Shown: piece by piece, positions 12,475-24,900 of the stretch
How positions within the stretch are numbered: the stretch's first letter is position 1
Layout of the letters: each line of letters starts with the position of its first letter
Source of the DNA: Phallusia fumigata
Lineage: Eukaryota; Chordata; Ascidiacea; Phlebobranchia; Ascidiidae
Reading direction: 5' to 3'
NCBI GenBank assembly: GCA_008931825.1
Contig: QXVZ01010126.1
Coordinates: 1-49,581, forward strand
Length of the DNA stretch: 49,581 nucleotides
Made by a program: the position numbers and the translations under genes
Notes under the pieces: model-generated
The model's input: only the letters and a program-made list of their open reading frames with translations
Database searches by the model: none
What the model was told of the DNA's origin: nothing

Positions 12475-15400
12475 TTGCTTATGTCCGCTAAAATTTTAAA
12501 TTTACTAGTTAATAAATTTACCAATTTTGCCTGAAACACAAACTCCCCAATCTGATTAATTTTTTTGAAAGCACTCATTGCGTTTTTCGGCCTCTACGTT
12601 TAACTTGGTAAGGGCAAATTTTAAACACCAAATATAGATTCGGTACAATTGGCCAACTTGTTTTTCATGTCGCTATAACCGTCCGTTGTAGGCAACCAAT
12701 AACGTTTGGCCACGTAACCCCCAGTGACAAGAACTAATTTTGAGGAAGTAGACTGTAACCTTCTCGCTTTAGTTACTATCACAGGCTTGCAGACAAACAG
12801 TTAAAATTAGTCACTAGCAACACTATGGCGTATCTTTATTTTCAAAAACAGATAAACGTATGGTTTTACAACTCAAGGTCAAAATTTTGATCTCAAGGTC
12901 ACATTACGTAGGTTATGAACACAGCAAGCAGCAAAACAATGTTTAAATTCAAAAACTAGTTTAAAGCAAAGGGTGTGTATTGTAAGGGTAGAAAGGTACG
13001 TTGTTTCAGTCACCTTACACATTGCAACAAATGTGAATATGAGCTTAGATCCAGTGCATTGTTTTCTGTTTCAAATCGCAGAGTAAAAGTAAAAGAGGAA
13101 CCACTTGCGTAGTGTACTGAGTAAGGCTGAAGCGCAGCAAAGACCTTTTTCCGCTACGGTAACAGCGACATGTGAATTTACCCTTTCAGCTTGCTTGGGG
13201 TGGGAAGATTTTTTTATTCCCAAAGTGACTTAGGCTATGTTGATTTTTTGCAGTTGAAACTTTTCTAATAACAAATATAAAGCTAAAATTTACAACACAC
13301 CAAAACTTTTATTTCAGCGAAATTTTTTATCTTTAAATAACCAAAACTTTGCCACAAAACTTGAATAACTTCCCTGTTTTAAATCCCTACAAGCCAGAAT
13401 AAATATGCAACGAAAAGGTTAAAATTACATTTAAAACAGAAATTTAAAAATTGTTGTGTAGTGAGCAAACGGTTTGTGTGATTCAGATATATGAAAGGGT
13501 TTCTTGTTTTTTTGTTGTTTTTATTGGGCCAAGGTCAGTAGTCTGAGATTATTATTGAAAATGGTATAGTTGAATCTACCACATGTTTTCACACTCCAGT
13601 AAAAATATTGCTACAGGCAAATTAATTTATTGGGGCCTTTGCTGGCAGAATAATAGTTAGTTTAAACAAAACAATAATGTACAAACATCAAAAATTTGAA
13701 TGAAAAATGAGATTGGCAAAACAAGGTAAAAAACTATTCCGTAAAACCTTGTTTCGTTTAAATATACAACGCGATTTTGACAAAATCATGCTTGAAAATG
13801 GCAAAAAATGTTGCTCTTCAGACATATTTTTTATTTAATTTTAACCTTGTAGAAATAAATTTTTAGTTTAAATTTGGGCTCAATTAAGCCAATATTTTTA
13901 CTATATCACCCTAATTTTGGTGTCATACACACACTTGTACACGTGTAGTTATGCCACACCAGTAACAGATACATTACCTTCTGTCGTTGCATTTTCTTTT
14001 AAAAATCACACACTGACCGACAAGTAACTTACTGCATGATTTCACGACTCACTTACAGCTAATATTAAATCATGAACATTTATCTACATGCACCCACGAT
14101 CCCATGCCACATTTAATACAGATAGTCAACAAAACATCATGTTTGCAGTCACATAAACAATGCAGTTTTTCTAATGCCGACCTACTAAAAATAAAAAAAC
14201 ATACTGATATCTTTGCATTCTGTTCACTTTCGAACAACCCTCCGATAAAAACTGCAACAAAATTATGCCAACGTTCACTATCGCATAGCACGAACAAAGA
14301 TTGCTGCTAACTGAAACACGTCAAACCAACCACGCGGCTGCTTAAGCTAGCTCAAAGCAAAGATATGAGAACCCCGCAGCTACGTTGCATTCTTTGATTG
14401 CGACATGTCACATAATCGTCCATACCGCGAAAGGAACTGTGGCTGTTTGTTTTCGTCGCAAATGTAATGGTGGCGCTAAAGAGCAACTAAACGTAAAAGA
14501 CTAAGCGTACCCTGGAACAATCTGCAAAGTTATTATGGTTTTATAATATATTGTAAATAGAGTAAAAAGTATTTTTGAACCACATTATGCTTTTAGTCCC
14601 CGCCTTGTCGAGAAGAATAATCTGTGTTAGTCGTGAAGTCAAAAAAACTATTCGTTCTCTATGGTTGCTAGGCGACATTGCCATGAAAATCTTTGTGACT
14701 TTGGTTACTACGTACTTTAAAACAGTTTTATAATCAGTGTATGTCCACAACAGTCCACAGTAGTTATGTAAAAGTTGATGTTTTACGTGAAATATGAAAG
14801 GGTTGTTTGTTGTATCTGTATGAGAGTTTGATAGTTTCCGTTTTGTTTTTTCGTGCTACAGCATAAAAACATAAAATTAAAATAGTGACTCCAGCAAAAT
14901 AGATAAAGCTATCTTGTGAGGGGATTGTGAGTTTGCCTGTGACTTGTAATATAATCGACTACAAATGTAGAAGACCAGGTGGTGGGTACTAGCTGTTGTT
15001 CACAGTTTATCAGTTACTTTATTGACACACTAATGAATGGCAGTATAGCTTTGTAAAAAATACTGTGCAGTTATCAAATGGTACAAGAAATGTAATATAA
15101 AGCAAATCAAACCGACAATCCCAGGTAGTCAAACTCTTTTTTGAAAGATGAAGCTGTGATACATATTAGGATTTTGACAGTTATTCTTGTGCCTAATTTG
15201 CTTATTGGTTTTGAGCATTTCACTGCTTCCAAAATGCCAACAAAGATTTAAATCCACGGTCAATTCTATGTCAATTTTTGTCCAATACATGTTTTTGCAA
15301 GCTTTTTAACAGTCGAATTAAACTCTTTTTCGAATGTTTGGTCACTCATATGATCATTCACAATTTTTTCCATTAAGTTGTTTGTGTCCCATAGAAATAA

Positions 15401-17279
15401 AGCTCAAAAATTAGTAAACGACTTTGTTTTATATTTGGTAGCACAGCATTTAGTTTTACATCTAAGCAAAAGTCAGGTCAAACAGATACAAATAACGTTT
15501 TTTAATTGTTGCACTTCCTAAAAATCGTTTAGCATACACACCAAAAACATGCTACAATTTACATCTGTTCATATTTACAAACTTCAACAAAAACAGAAAC
15601 TATAATTACACCAACACTTACCAAACACGTCATACCCAGGAAGTGGCGCTTTTGGGTGCTACTGAAGCGTAACATACGGCAACATGCCAACGCACAAGAT
15701 GAGTTTTGTAGTTTTTCAAAATACCAGAAAAAATTTTTCCCCAAAACTGCGTTTCTGTGTTCTTACGACAACTGCTTCATGTCAGCATACTCTTTTCTTC
15801 CACACCAAGATCAATTACATTTAAAACAAGAAGAAAACTGGGATTAGCGTTTTCTAAAAAGTAGATCTGCACTCTAATGTTGAGTAAAAATACTAAATGA
15901 GAAAGACCTCAACTCAAAAATTTCAACCGCCCCCAACAAGCAAACTTTCGACGTGACAGGCCACCCTGCAACTATGCCTTTTTCGCCACTTCCTCTCTTT
16001 CGTGGTTGTCGCAGCCACCTTGAAACAAACCGTACCTACACCTGTAGCCCGTCCAATTTTGGCTGGTGTGTGGGTAAGCCTTAAGGCTTAAAAATAGCTT
16101 GTACCCTTTGATTGGGAAGTTTATGTAGTTTTTTTTGGTAATGGTTGTTAGTATAGCTCGCTTAAGTTAAGTTGCTTCCACAATAGAACAATACCCAGTT
16201 CAACAACTGAGTAGTTGTTGGCGGGGCACACATCAAATGATATATTTTAGCATGCTTAAAGCTTTTCAAGTCCGGCACACATGGCCCAATGAAATTGTAA
16301 AAGGGAACTGTTGACTGTTGGCCTACGTTTGGGCACTACATGGTAAATGCTAACAATTTCCGTAAATGTTTGTTTTAGGTTATTTTTGTCTCTCTGCAAA
16401 GATCAGGATTTGGCCAAGCATAAAGGATTTAAAAGGATTCGCTCAAAACTCACAAAGACCAATGCACATCATGCTGGATGATAGGAGAGGTCTGCGTTGA
16501 GTCGGTTTTGTTGACATTTGGTCAGGCGGAACCGATACTAGTGGTGGTGAAATGTGGCGTATGGGCGTGGTCGTGTTTGGTCGTATCATGACATTTGTTT
16601 GTTGTTTGCTGTTGTGAGTGACGAGATATTTTGGAAGCCGAATATGCAATGCAAATAATGTTAGCCGTCATTAATTTGGGATGTTTGCATCGTAGAAATG
16701 ATGTTTTGCACAATAGACAAAGTTCTGTAACACCAAGGAAGTTGGTCTGTTAACTTGCCTGCGTAAAATCACTTGACTGTGCAAATCTTCTTAACGTGAG
16801 GCAAGCAGCCCTAGGCCCGAGATATAAGAATGAAAGATTGAGATACACTGGTGCAAATGCTGCAAAAAATGGATAGCTTAATTAAAAGTATATCTGGCAG
16901 AAAAGCTTGTATACAGTGAATACATTTAACTGCAAGCGTATATACAATAAGCCTACTGTTGGCAACATAAACGTACGATTTTATTTACGGGGTTCAAACC
17001 CGGGACGTTCCCAAATCCCGGTCGGTTTTTTATGTCTGTATATGGGTCGAGCGCATCAGTCCATTCGACCGAACATAAAATGACAAGACGTTTAAAACTT
17101 AGCGGTTTATAAATCACTTAGCGGCCTGACAGTTCGGATTTATTTCGGCAAATCTTTAAGTTCGTGTCAAGTGTTCCTAAGACTGTGTAATTGTCGATGT
17201 TTCTAGATTTTGTTTAAAATTGGAATTCAGAGTTAGTTTAGGGTTGGGGTTACAAACCTACCTCTGTTGGCAAAACGCG

Positions 17280-20200
17280 ATGGAAGTGACGCACCCGTCG
17301 GTGCGAGAAAATGTCGTTCCAGACAAAACTCTCATCTTTAAGTTTGACTGGAGCCCATGGATCAAAGTGGTCAGACGGCCGAACGACCGAAGGTTATCCT
17401 CCGAACATATTCAGAGAACAGTAAGTTTTGTAGTTCATTTGCGACAAACAAAAAAACTGTAAAAACTATCCACTGAACAGTTTCAGCTGCAAAACTTGTT
17501 CAATACTTTTTTGCTTTGACTTCAAAAGTAATTCAATTGTCAACGATGTGTTTTCGAAGGTAACTGACAAAGTAATTTTGCATGGCGATTTGTTGTTTTA
17601 ACGCAGATTCCATTCTTCAATCTTTTATGTTCTTTTCTGAACATTTTGCACCCCACAAACGCCACAGAAGTATTGGTGACTATTAAGGAGTTTCTCTGGA
17701 TAAAGGTGACCACATTCATACTTAATTACTGAATTTGTTTACTACCTACACTTTAAATTGTGATTTTTTATAGTTTACCGGAAAAGAATCGTTTACTGAA
17801 ATTGTTTCTAATATACTTGCAACGGAAATGGAAAAGCATGTCGTGTTTTGTGGAGGACAGAAATATACGGTAAGTTAGTCGTAAATCACAGCGACACAGC
17901 GTAGGTTAAACGATTACCAAGGTGGGAATAACGTAGGGCAGAATTGGTACATCAACATTACAGCTGCACCGGCAATAAAGTCGTCGGCATTAAATCTATG
18001 AAATACTTAAAGGCCATTTGCTTATTCAAGCAGGCCAAAAACATGCATGACTTTATACAAGGGTTGTCAATAGAAAACCAGCATTTTCGCTTTTCTCACT
18101 AATCTAATCTGAATGCGACAGAGACAAGGCGTAGCATTATCTCCAGTGATTCATGACCTCTAAACTGCAAGCAAAATGTAGCAATTTTGTATCAACGCAG
18201 CGTGCTGTATTGGAGAATAAACTGAACATACAAGTAAAACGACACTGTTGATAAAACACATAATTACAACTATAATTTGGGCTGCTGCAAAACACGGATT
18301 TGCTCAAAAACTTTTTGCTTACCTGATTCTCCACAATTAGGTTAAATGGCAGACTTTACAGAGCATTTTATTGATGTGATTTACAGGCATTTAGCTTCTA
18401 CGACAAAGACAAACTTATGTTGAAAATAACATTTGTGGAAACGACCGATTTGGCTTCGGTTTGTGTTGTTTCAAACGATAAATGCCGCCAAAAAAGAAAA
18501 AGAGGTAGCAAAATTTCACATTGATACCTTTTTTTGTTTCTACATGAATCCACAACGATAAAAAATTATTACCATATTTTTTGCATCAAAATTCTTCGAT
18601 TACCATTTGCATTTAATCGCTTTTTTACGTTTTAAACTTATGATCTAATCAGCTTTAAAAAGAAAATAAGTCATGTTTTTCAACACGCATCGAGCATTGT
18701 AATGTGCATCATTTCTGTTTCCCTATTAGTTCACAGCCACAAAGACCGCCCACCTTTATTCCATTGTCCTGGCCACCACGGAGAATACAGAGGATACAAA
18801 TGTGACCCCGCAACAAAAAGAGGTAAACCGTTTTGGTTGACATCAGTATAGTGCCACAATGTATATAATATACAGTTGTACTATATGGCTTATAATGGTT
18901 TCGTATTACCCGATCCTAAATTTTGGGGACTATTAAAGCGTTTAAATGCTTATCCGACTTTCCTACACTGCCATTCGATGTAAAGATTGCAGCTTGCAAT
19001 TCATTTTACACGCACGAGTTTCAACCGGACTCGTTTTTTTCAGCAAAAACGCGCGTTTGGCTGTTGCTACAAAGCGAAAAAACTTGCACACTTAGGTGCT
19101 TATTTAACCCAAAGTCAACCTTCAAGGTAAATAATAACTATGCCATTTCAACTTGTGAGTACCTGATGTGTTTGGACTGAAAAACAAAATGCCAGGACTT
19201 ATCAATCTCATTCTCGCAATTTCAGTTTATGGGGTTAGAATTCACGCGCGAATGGTCGTTTCTGTTGCTCACGGTGCAACCGAAGCACACAAACAAGAGA
19301 TGCGCGAAATGGAACTTCCACCAACGTTATTTAAACAAACAAGGACATTTCGCGTCGCTCGCTTCGCACGCGCTTGGTGTAAACCGACCTTTAGGCTAAA
19401 TTGAAAACGATTGTAAATTTTTGAAACGAAACTTTTTCCAAATACTCATTACAAATTTTAATTACTTTTTAGAGGAAGATATACGTCTTCTCATTCAGGT
19501 GTTTGTGAAGCAAATTCTAAAGCCTGAAGGAAGAATTCCCCGGGGTCCGCGGCCGGGGCGGGTTCAGCTTCGGGTAAAAATTAAACATTCTCAACTTATC
19601 GCAAATCAGAATCTATGTAGACCGACCTATAAGACACAGCGATTCAATAATAGTAATAAGTCTAATTTGTTTTTTAAGGAAACTATTAGCCACCTAACAC
19701 AAGAATATCGTTTATTTTAGCAACTAGTTTCTGATCTTAAGCAAAATGTGCTTTTTGGGAGTTGCTTCTTGGTCAGTATACTGATTTTTGTATTTTACAG
19801 AATAATTTACAAATTCCTCTGAACCACAATGTGCGCGCTGTTTTTGAGTTCCGACCGCTGCACACAACAGAACTCGACAAGATGTAAGTTCTGACGATGA
19901 AGTCTAATTTCTGGCGATCTGGATTCCGGTCGATATTTCGACAACATACCGAAATAATGAGTTACAGAACCATGCAACTCAATTACGCTACATAAGTAAA
20001 TTTTTAGCGACCAGCTTAAATGGAAGTTAAATAAACAAAATAATTCTCATTGTGCATACGAAACAACGACTTCTTTACACACCATGCACCGACCATAGAC
20101 ATAAATCTCACTGTGCCGCAACGCACAAATTAAACTGCAAACTACGTCTTGCCAACTTTAACTGCGTGAATCCGAACTGCAACATTGTACAAGTTTCCGA

Positions 20201-21584
20201 ACTGCAACATTGTACTGTTTCTATGCAATTTCAAGAGGCGGGAAAATGTCGCAACCTATGTGTCTTGTAAGGCTTTATGGGTTGAGGTACCTTAGAACTT
20301 TGCGTGTTAATGGACACCAAATAACAAAAAAAATTTTACAATAATGAAACATCAAATTCACGGTATCACCATAATCCAAAGCACACAACGTTACAGTCTA
20401 ATAAGCAACGTTTATCAGTAACAAAATAAATTGTATAACTTTGCTAGGGACAGCCATGTGGTTAACCATTGGCCATTGCTATGAAAAATTTTTTATGGTC
20501 CAGTAACATTTGTTTAGCAATTTATTCGCATCATTTTTAAGCAGTTGGTATGTCCGTAGCGTAGACCTGAGTGTCCGCATAGAAAACAAAACTGGCTCCA
20601 GGCATTACGCCATTTTTTACAACCTCGTTTTACGCAGATCTGCAACTTCCGTTAACGTTTGTCAAATTTCGAAAAGATGCGAAATGAGATCGCCAGACTC
20701 TGATTTGGAAGATGATTCACAAGATTATGCAAAAAGTTAGTTATCTGCCGTATTTTGGTAAAGTTTTGGCCCCGGTTTACTTGTCCTAGAGCTTGTTATG
20801 TTCTATATTGTTCAACAATTACCGTGTGTTTTTCTTGAACTTCTAAACTTTTATTGTGACATCACAACAGATTTCTTACATACGAGTTCATATTTTGGCC
20901 TTTTCTGTCTTTAAAAGTCTCAACTTTACCAACTAAAGTGATTAATTTTATCTGAACTTGAAACAAATACCTTTCATAATATTACTTTAGTCACATCGAT
21001 TATTTTGCATGTTAATAGACTGTTAAAAGGAAGAACATTGGGTTAACTAACAACCACACCTGTTTTGGGGTGTATAAGCTATTGGTTAAATAAGTAAGAT
21101 CATTATTGTAAATCATTAACACACTTGCAAAATTCACAATATTTAACAAATACCTCTAACAGCACCATACACAGAAGGTGAAATCAATGTTTTTGTTTGT
21201 TTTTCAGAAAACCCACAACCCATAAGTAAAACTTCCGTATCCACGGGTGTGGATCGAAGTGAAGATTTGGTTGACTGCACCAGACGAACCTTTACTGACA
21301 AGCCACTTGAAAATAACAAGATTATTTACCAAGAAAGTAGGATATACCTAGCACTATTGTATTTTAAATCACAGGTATTGAAATGTGAACTGATGCACAG
21401 TAAAATTTATAATGAATTAATGCACCACTTGTTATCCAGCGCTGAAATTTCGATAGGAGTCATCTACTGTATACTTGTAATAACTGCTGTAAAAATTAAA
21501 CATCCTAATATTGGAAACACAAAACTAAACTTGAAAAGTAGCCCGTCATCATCAGTGCATAATGACGAGAAATATAACAGTTAG
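17280..21584 (+). CDS. unrecognised multi-exon gene, weakly Rel-homology-like
   Basis: Exons that keep one frame: 17280-17420, 17774-17869, 18387-18504, 18730-18822, 19044-19126, 19226-19376, 19473-19573, 19801-19883, 20545-20735, 21208 onward. All junctions have GT and AG, and all phases fit. If the last exon is read through, the stop is at 21584 (477 residues). If it ends at a weak donor after 21336, the frame continues into the IAP gene downstream. I recognise no family with confidence. Some landmarks follow the order of a Rel homology region: EYRGYKCDP, then KTRVWLLLQS, FMGLEF, EDIRLLIQVFV followed by P-E-G-R, and VFEFRPLHTTELDKI (compare R-x-x-Y-x-C, F-x-N-L-G-I, V-R-L-x-F-Q-V and R-A-P-N-T-A-E-L-K-I of NF-kB). 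This is motif-level only. A basic QKRKR run sits at residues 113-117. An upstream exon is possible, since a TCTAG acceptor lies at 17206. The exon chain is firmer than the function. Confidence 0.5.
17870..18386 (+). other. intron of the Rel-like gene, nothing recognised
   Basis: This 517 bp intron has no repeat or conserved block that I recognise. The gene's other introns over 300 bp (17421-17773, 19884-20544 and 20736-21207) also appear featureless. Confidence 0.5.
19473..19883 (+). CDS. exons carrying the most Rel-like segments
   Basis: Exon 19473-19573 begins EEDIRLLIQVFVKQI and then P-E-G-R. Exon 19801-19883 ends VFEFRPLHTTELDKI. In Rel proteins an L-N-A-V-R-L-C-F-Q-V strand is followed by a G-R turn and later by F-D-N-R-A-P-N-T-A-E-L-K-I-C-R-V. 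Order and spacing agree roughly, but overall identity is low and a full IPT domain is not evident in the next exon (20545-20735). What lies there is DLSVRIENKTGS and an acidic SPDSDLEDDSQD tail. Confidence 0.3.
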
Positions 21585-21905
21585 GAGAAAAAGGCAACAT
21601 GGCACAATGAATGACATCGTCAAGTACCAACTTCCGTTACGTTACTCAAGAATTTAAAGTGAAATTTATGATTGAAACTTAGGAAGTTTTCAAGTGAATT
21701 AAATAAGTGAAATTTAAAAAGATTATGGAGTTAGTTACTGATGTTTGTTTGATTTGGCCAAGCCTATATATAATTTTCCCACTACCCCACCGAGTGGCTA
21801 ATTTATTGTGAGCCTAAGGGTGAAATTTAATATATTGGTTCATAGTGGGTTGTTACATATGTTGCAACTGCCTTACACTAAAGACAGCTTTATGCTACAT
21901 TCCAG

Positions 21906-24900
21906 ATACCCTAAAAACAGGCCCTGGCTTATATCAACCGGAACCCACCAGTTCTGATGTAAGTTTTGTTGCAACATGTGACACACTTGTGCATGGGATT
22001 CAACGGTTCACAGAAAATAAACACAAAGACATTATTCCTGGAAACAAGGATAGCTGTGATGCAACTGCATTAAAAGATGGAACTGAGACAACCAATGGTA
22101 TTTAAGGGTCCCATACTTTTAATTGAAACACATTGAAATGTAGGGCACAAAACACAGTTTACAGGTGGTAAAACTTAGTGCCTAAAAATAGGCAGGGCTG
22201 CATCAAAGTTTTTGGATGTTAAGCATTTAAACAAACCAAGTACCTTCATATTTCTAAATTTTTAAGTCTGGATTTTTAAACAGGACATAGTGGTTGTTGG
22301 AAAAAAATCGTAGGTTGAATAATAAACCTTTATCTGTTTTTAGGTTGTGTTAATATTGAAAAGGATGAATATACAACAATACCAATCACAACTGGTCAGC
22401 ACATCATAAAATCAATTTCTTTACCATTAGTCAATGATGATGAATGCATGCAAAGAAATCACACAGAATTTGTGGTGCAGAAGTTTGTTAACCAGCTAAT
22501 AGGCCGGTTTATACAATGTACAGAGTCCAACCCCCCTGAATCCAAGCTGGAACGGAATGCAGCCCTATCATGCTTTACATATCAAATTACTGAATTGTGT
22601 AAAAGTGCTTACAAGAAAAATGGGCCTCTGTCAGAGGCTGAGGAAATAGCCTGTGCTTTTCACATCACTAATGAGTTGTCATTTCGTCAAATGGAAGAAC
22701 TTGCAACTAGCCATGAAATTAATCAAAACCAAAAGAATATTATTCTTTTTACATGCTTTTTGCTGCGAAATCCACATTTTGCTCAACTTCTATCAAAAAA
22801 ATCTACACAGTGTCATGATACTTATGACACAAAGTTTGATATTATGAAGGATTTGATACTGGAGTTTCAATCAGGTTAGTAGAGAAATTTTGTTTCTTTC
22901 TAGAACTGTTCTCAAAAGTGTTTATTATTATTTTCAGACAAAAGAATTACAATGATACCTGAAAATTGGGAATGGCTAAACAAATGCACTCTTATGCTCA
23001 AAGACAAGTCCTTGATCCAACAAGTCCAATTAGTGCAAGGATCACTGTTGAGAGAAAATATAAGTTGCAGGGGGTCATCCCAGGAGAAAAGAATTTTTGC
23101 AGGAAGCAACAACATCTATTTGGTACATAATTGCAACTTGGCTCTTCATTGGAAACTAATTTATCATACAAATCCTTTTTTACAGGTCGGTGTGGAAACA
23201 GATGGAAATATATATGACAGGTAGTTACTTTTAAAACATGGTAAATTTAACCGAAACAACATAAAACACTGTTGGCAGTGGTGCAATGCATAATAACCCT
23301 AATTGTGCGTACAGAGCGAGAGATCCACCTGGACAGCGTAGTGTGTACATTCCCCCTGGGGATGCAAACATGGAATCATACCGACTCTCAACGTTCATAA
23401 AATACCCACAAGAAGTTCCGGTCAATCCTCGACACTTGGCTTCTGCCGGATTTTTTTACACCGGATATAAGGACAGAGTCAAGTGTTTCAGGTTACAAAA
23501 TAGCCTAACCTCATTTAGTTGTATATTTTTACAAACTATACTAGTGTAGTGCTGCATTTAGGCTAAAACATTTGTGTCAAACTATTTTTTTAACAGACAA
23601 TGGCAAAAGTTACATACTAAAACATCAATCAAAGCAAAACTATGTAATTTGTTAGTACAATATGGGCTGGCCTGACAATTATAGAATGAGTAAATCAAAT
23701 ATACACAGCCTTCCTAATTGGTCATGCAAACAAATGCATACGATACAAATAAAATAAAACTTTTCAAAACCACCAATTTGTTTAAAACAAAAGTTGACTT
23801 ACTTGCATCTTTTTTCAATTTTTAACTCTTAATTTCTATCGACAGCTTCTGTAGATTTCTTTTAATCAAATTAGCTCATACCTACTCATACCAAGTATAT
23901 GCTGTTAACCATTATATACCGTTCAGTACTTCCGGCCTTTTTTCCTTGCACTGCGTCACGTATCTTGCACTCAGTTGCTATATGCTGGCATCTAGTGGTA
24001 GTGGCACTCTCTTAAATTTTTTTGCTGTTTGTCCAGGATATGATCTAGGTTGTTTTTAAATTTACTTGAGGGTAAATATTGATTTTTCAAATTTGTAAAA
24101 CTTAACATATTTTTTTTACCCAATTTTTTTTAAATATTATTACCCAATTTTGTTCTTTTTGAAAAGCAAAAAAGTCCAAATGTTTAAGAATTTAAAAATA
24201 TTAATAAGTTAGTAATTTTTTTGCAGTTGTGGTTTATGTTGTGAGAATTGGGTGTTTGGTGATGACGTTCGATCGGCACAATGGCATCGCAGTGATTGTG
24301 CTTTCATGCGAGGAGGAGATAGTGGAAATGTACCAATAGGTAACTTGTGTTATGACACTAAACATTTTACAAAAACATATTTACACTTTTGACCGACATT
24401 ATTCAGCTCAAGGTTTTTATTGTATGGCCCGGGTCCACATACGACAGTTTGGTTGACTCTGACCAGCCGTTTGGGCTAATTTGGATTACAAAATAAACAT
24501 ATTCACTATTGTTTTAGGACATTTAATTGAATAAATGAAATTTTTGTTGCAACCTCACTTTTTACAAAAAAATTTTGATAAACATCATGCAATATTGTTT
24601 CTCATGTGACCTCAATATTTAGGTGGAGGTGCTTTGGCACGGTTTATGATGGCACCAAGATCACAAGAAGGCAATATTGCAATGGAGACTGGTCCGGTAA
24701 GTAGAGTGTCCTTTGATTAAATAGGACGAAACAAGAAAACATGTTAATGCTTTTGTGTTTTGTAGCCAATCAGCAATTTCACTGCATCGAGTGGGACAGC
24801 ACAACAAGTTCAACAAAACTCTCAGGTTCCTTCTGCTGGATCACTTCTACTATCACACTCTGCTGGATGTAAGTTCCCAATTTATGATCATAAGTTTGCT

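Larger units (their letters stand above)
9205..17279. other. gene-poor stretch between gene A and the plus-strand locus
   Basis: No convincing exon chain was found in 8 kb. One possible short first exon is an ATG frame at about 15975, encoding about 34 residues and ending near a GTAAGC donor at about 16074; nothing confirms it. The region contains a 19 bp tandem duplication, a GATA microsatellite and a palindromic element, listed separately. Confidence 0.45.
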
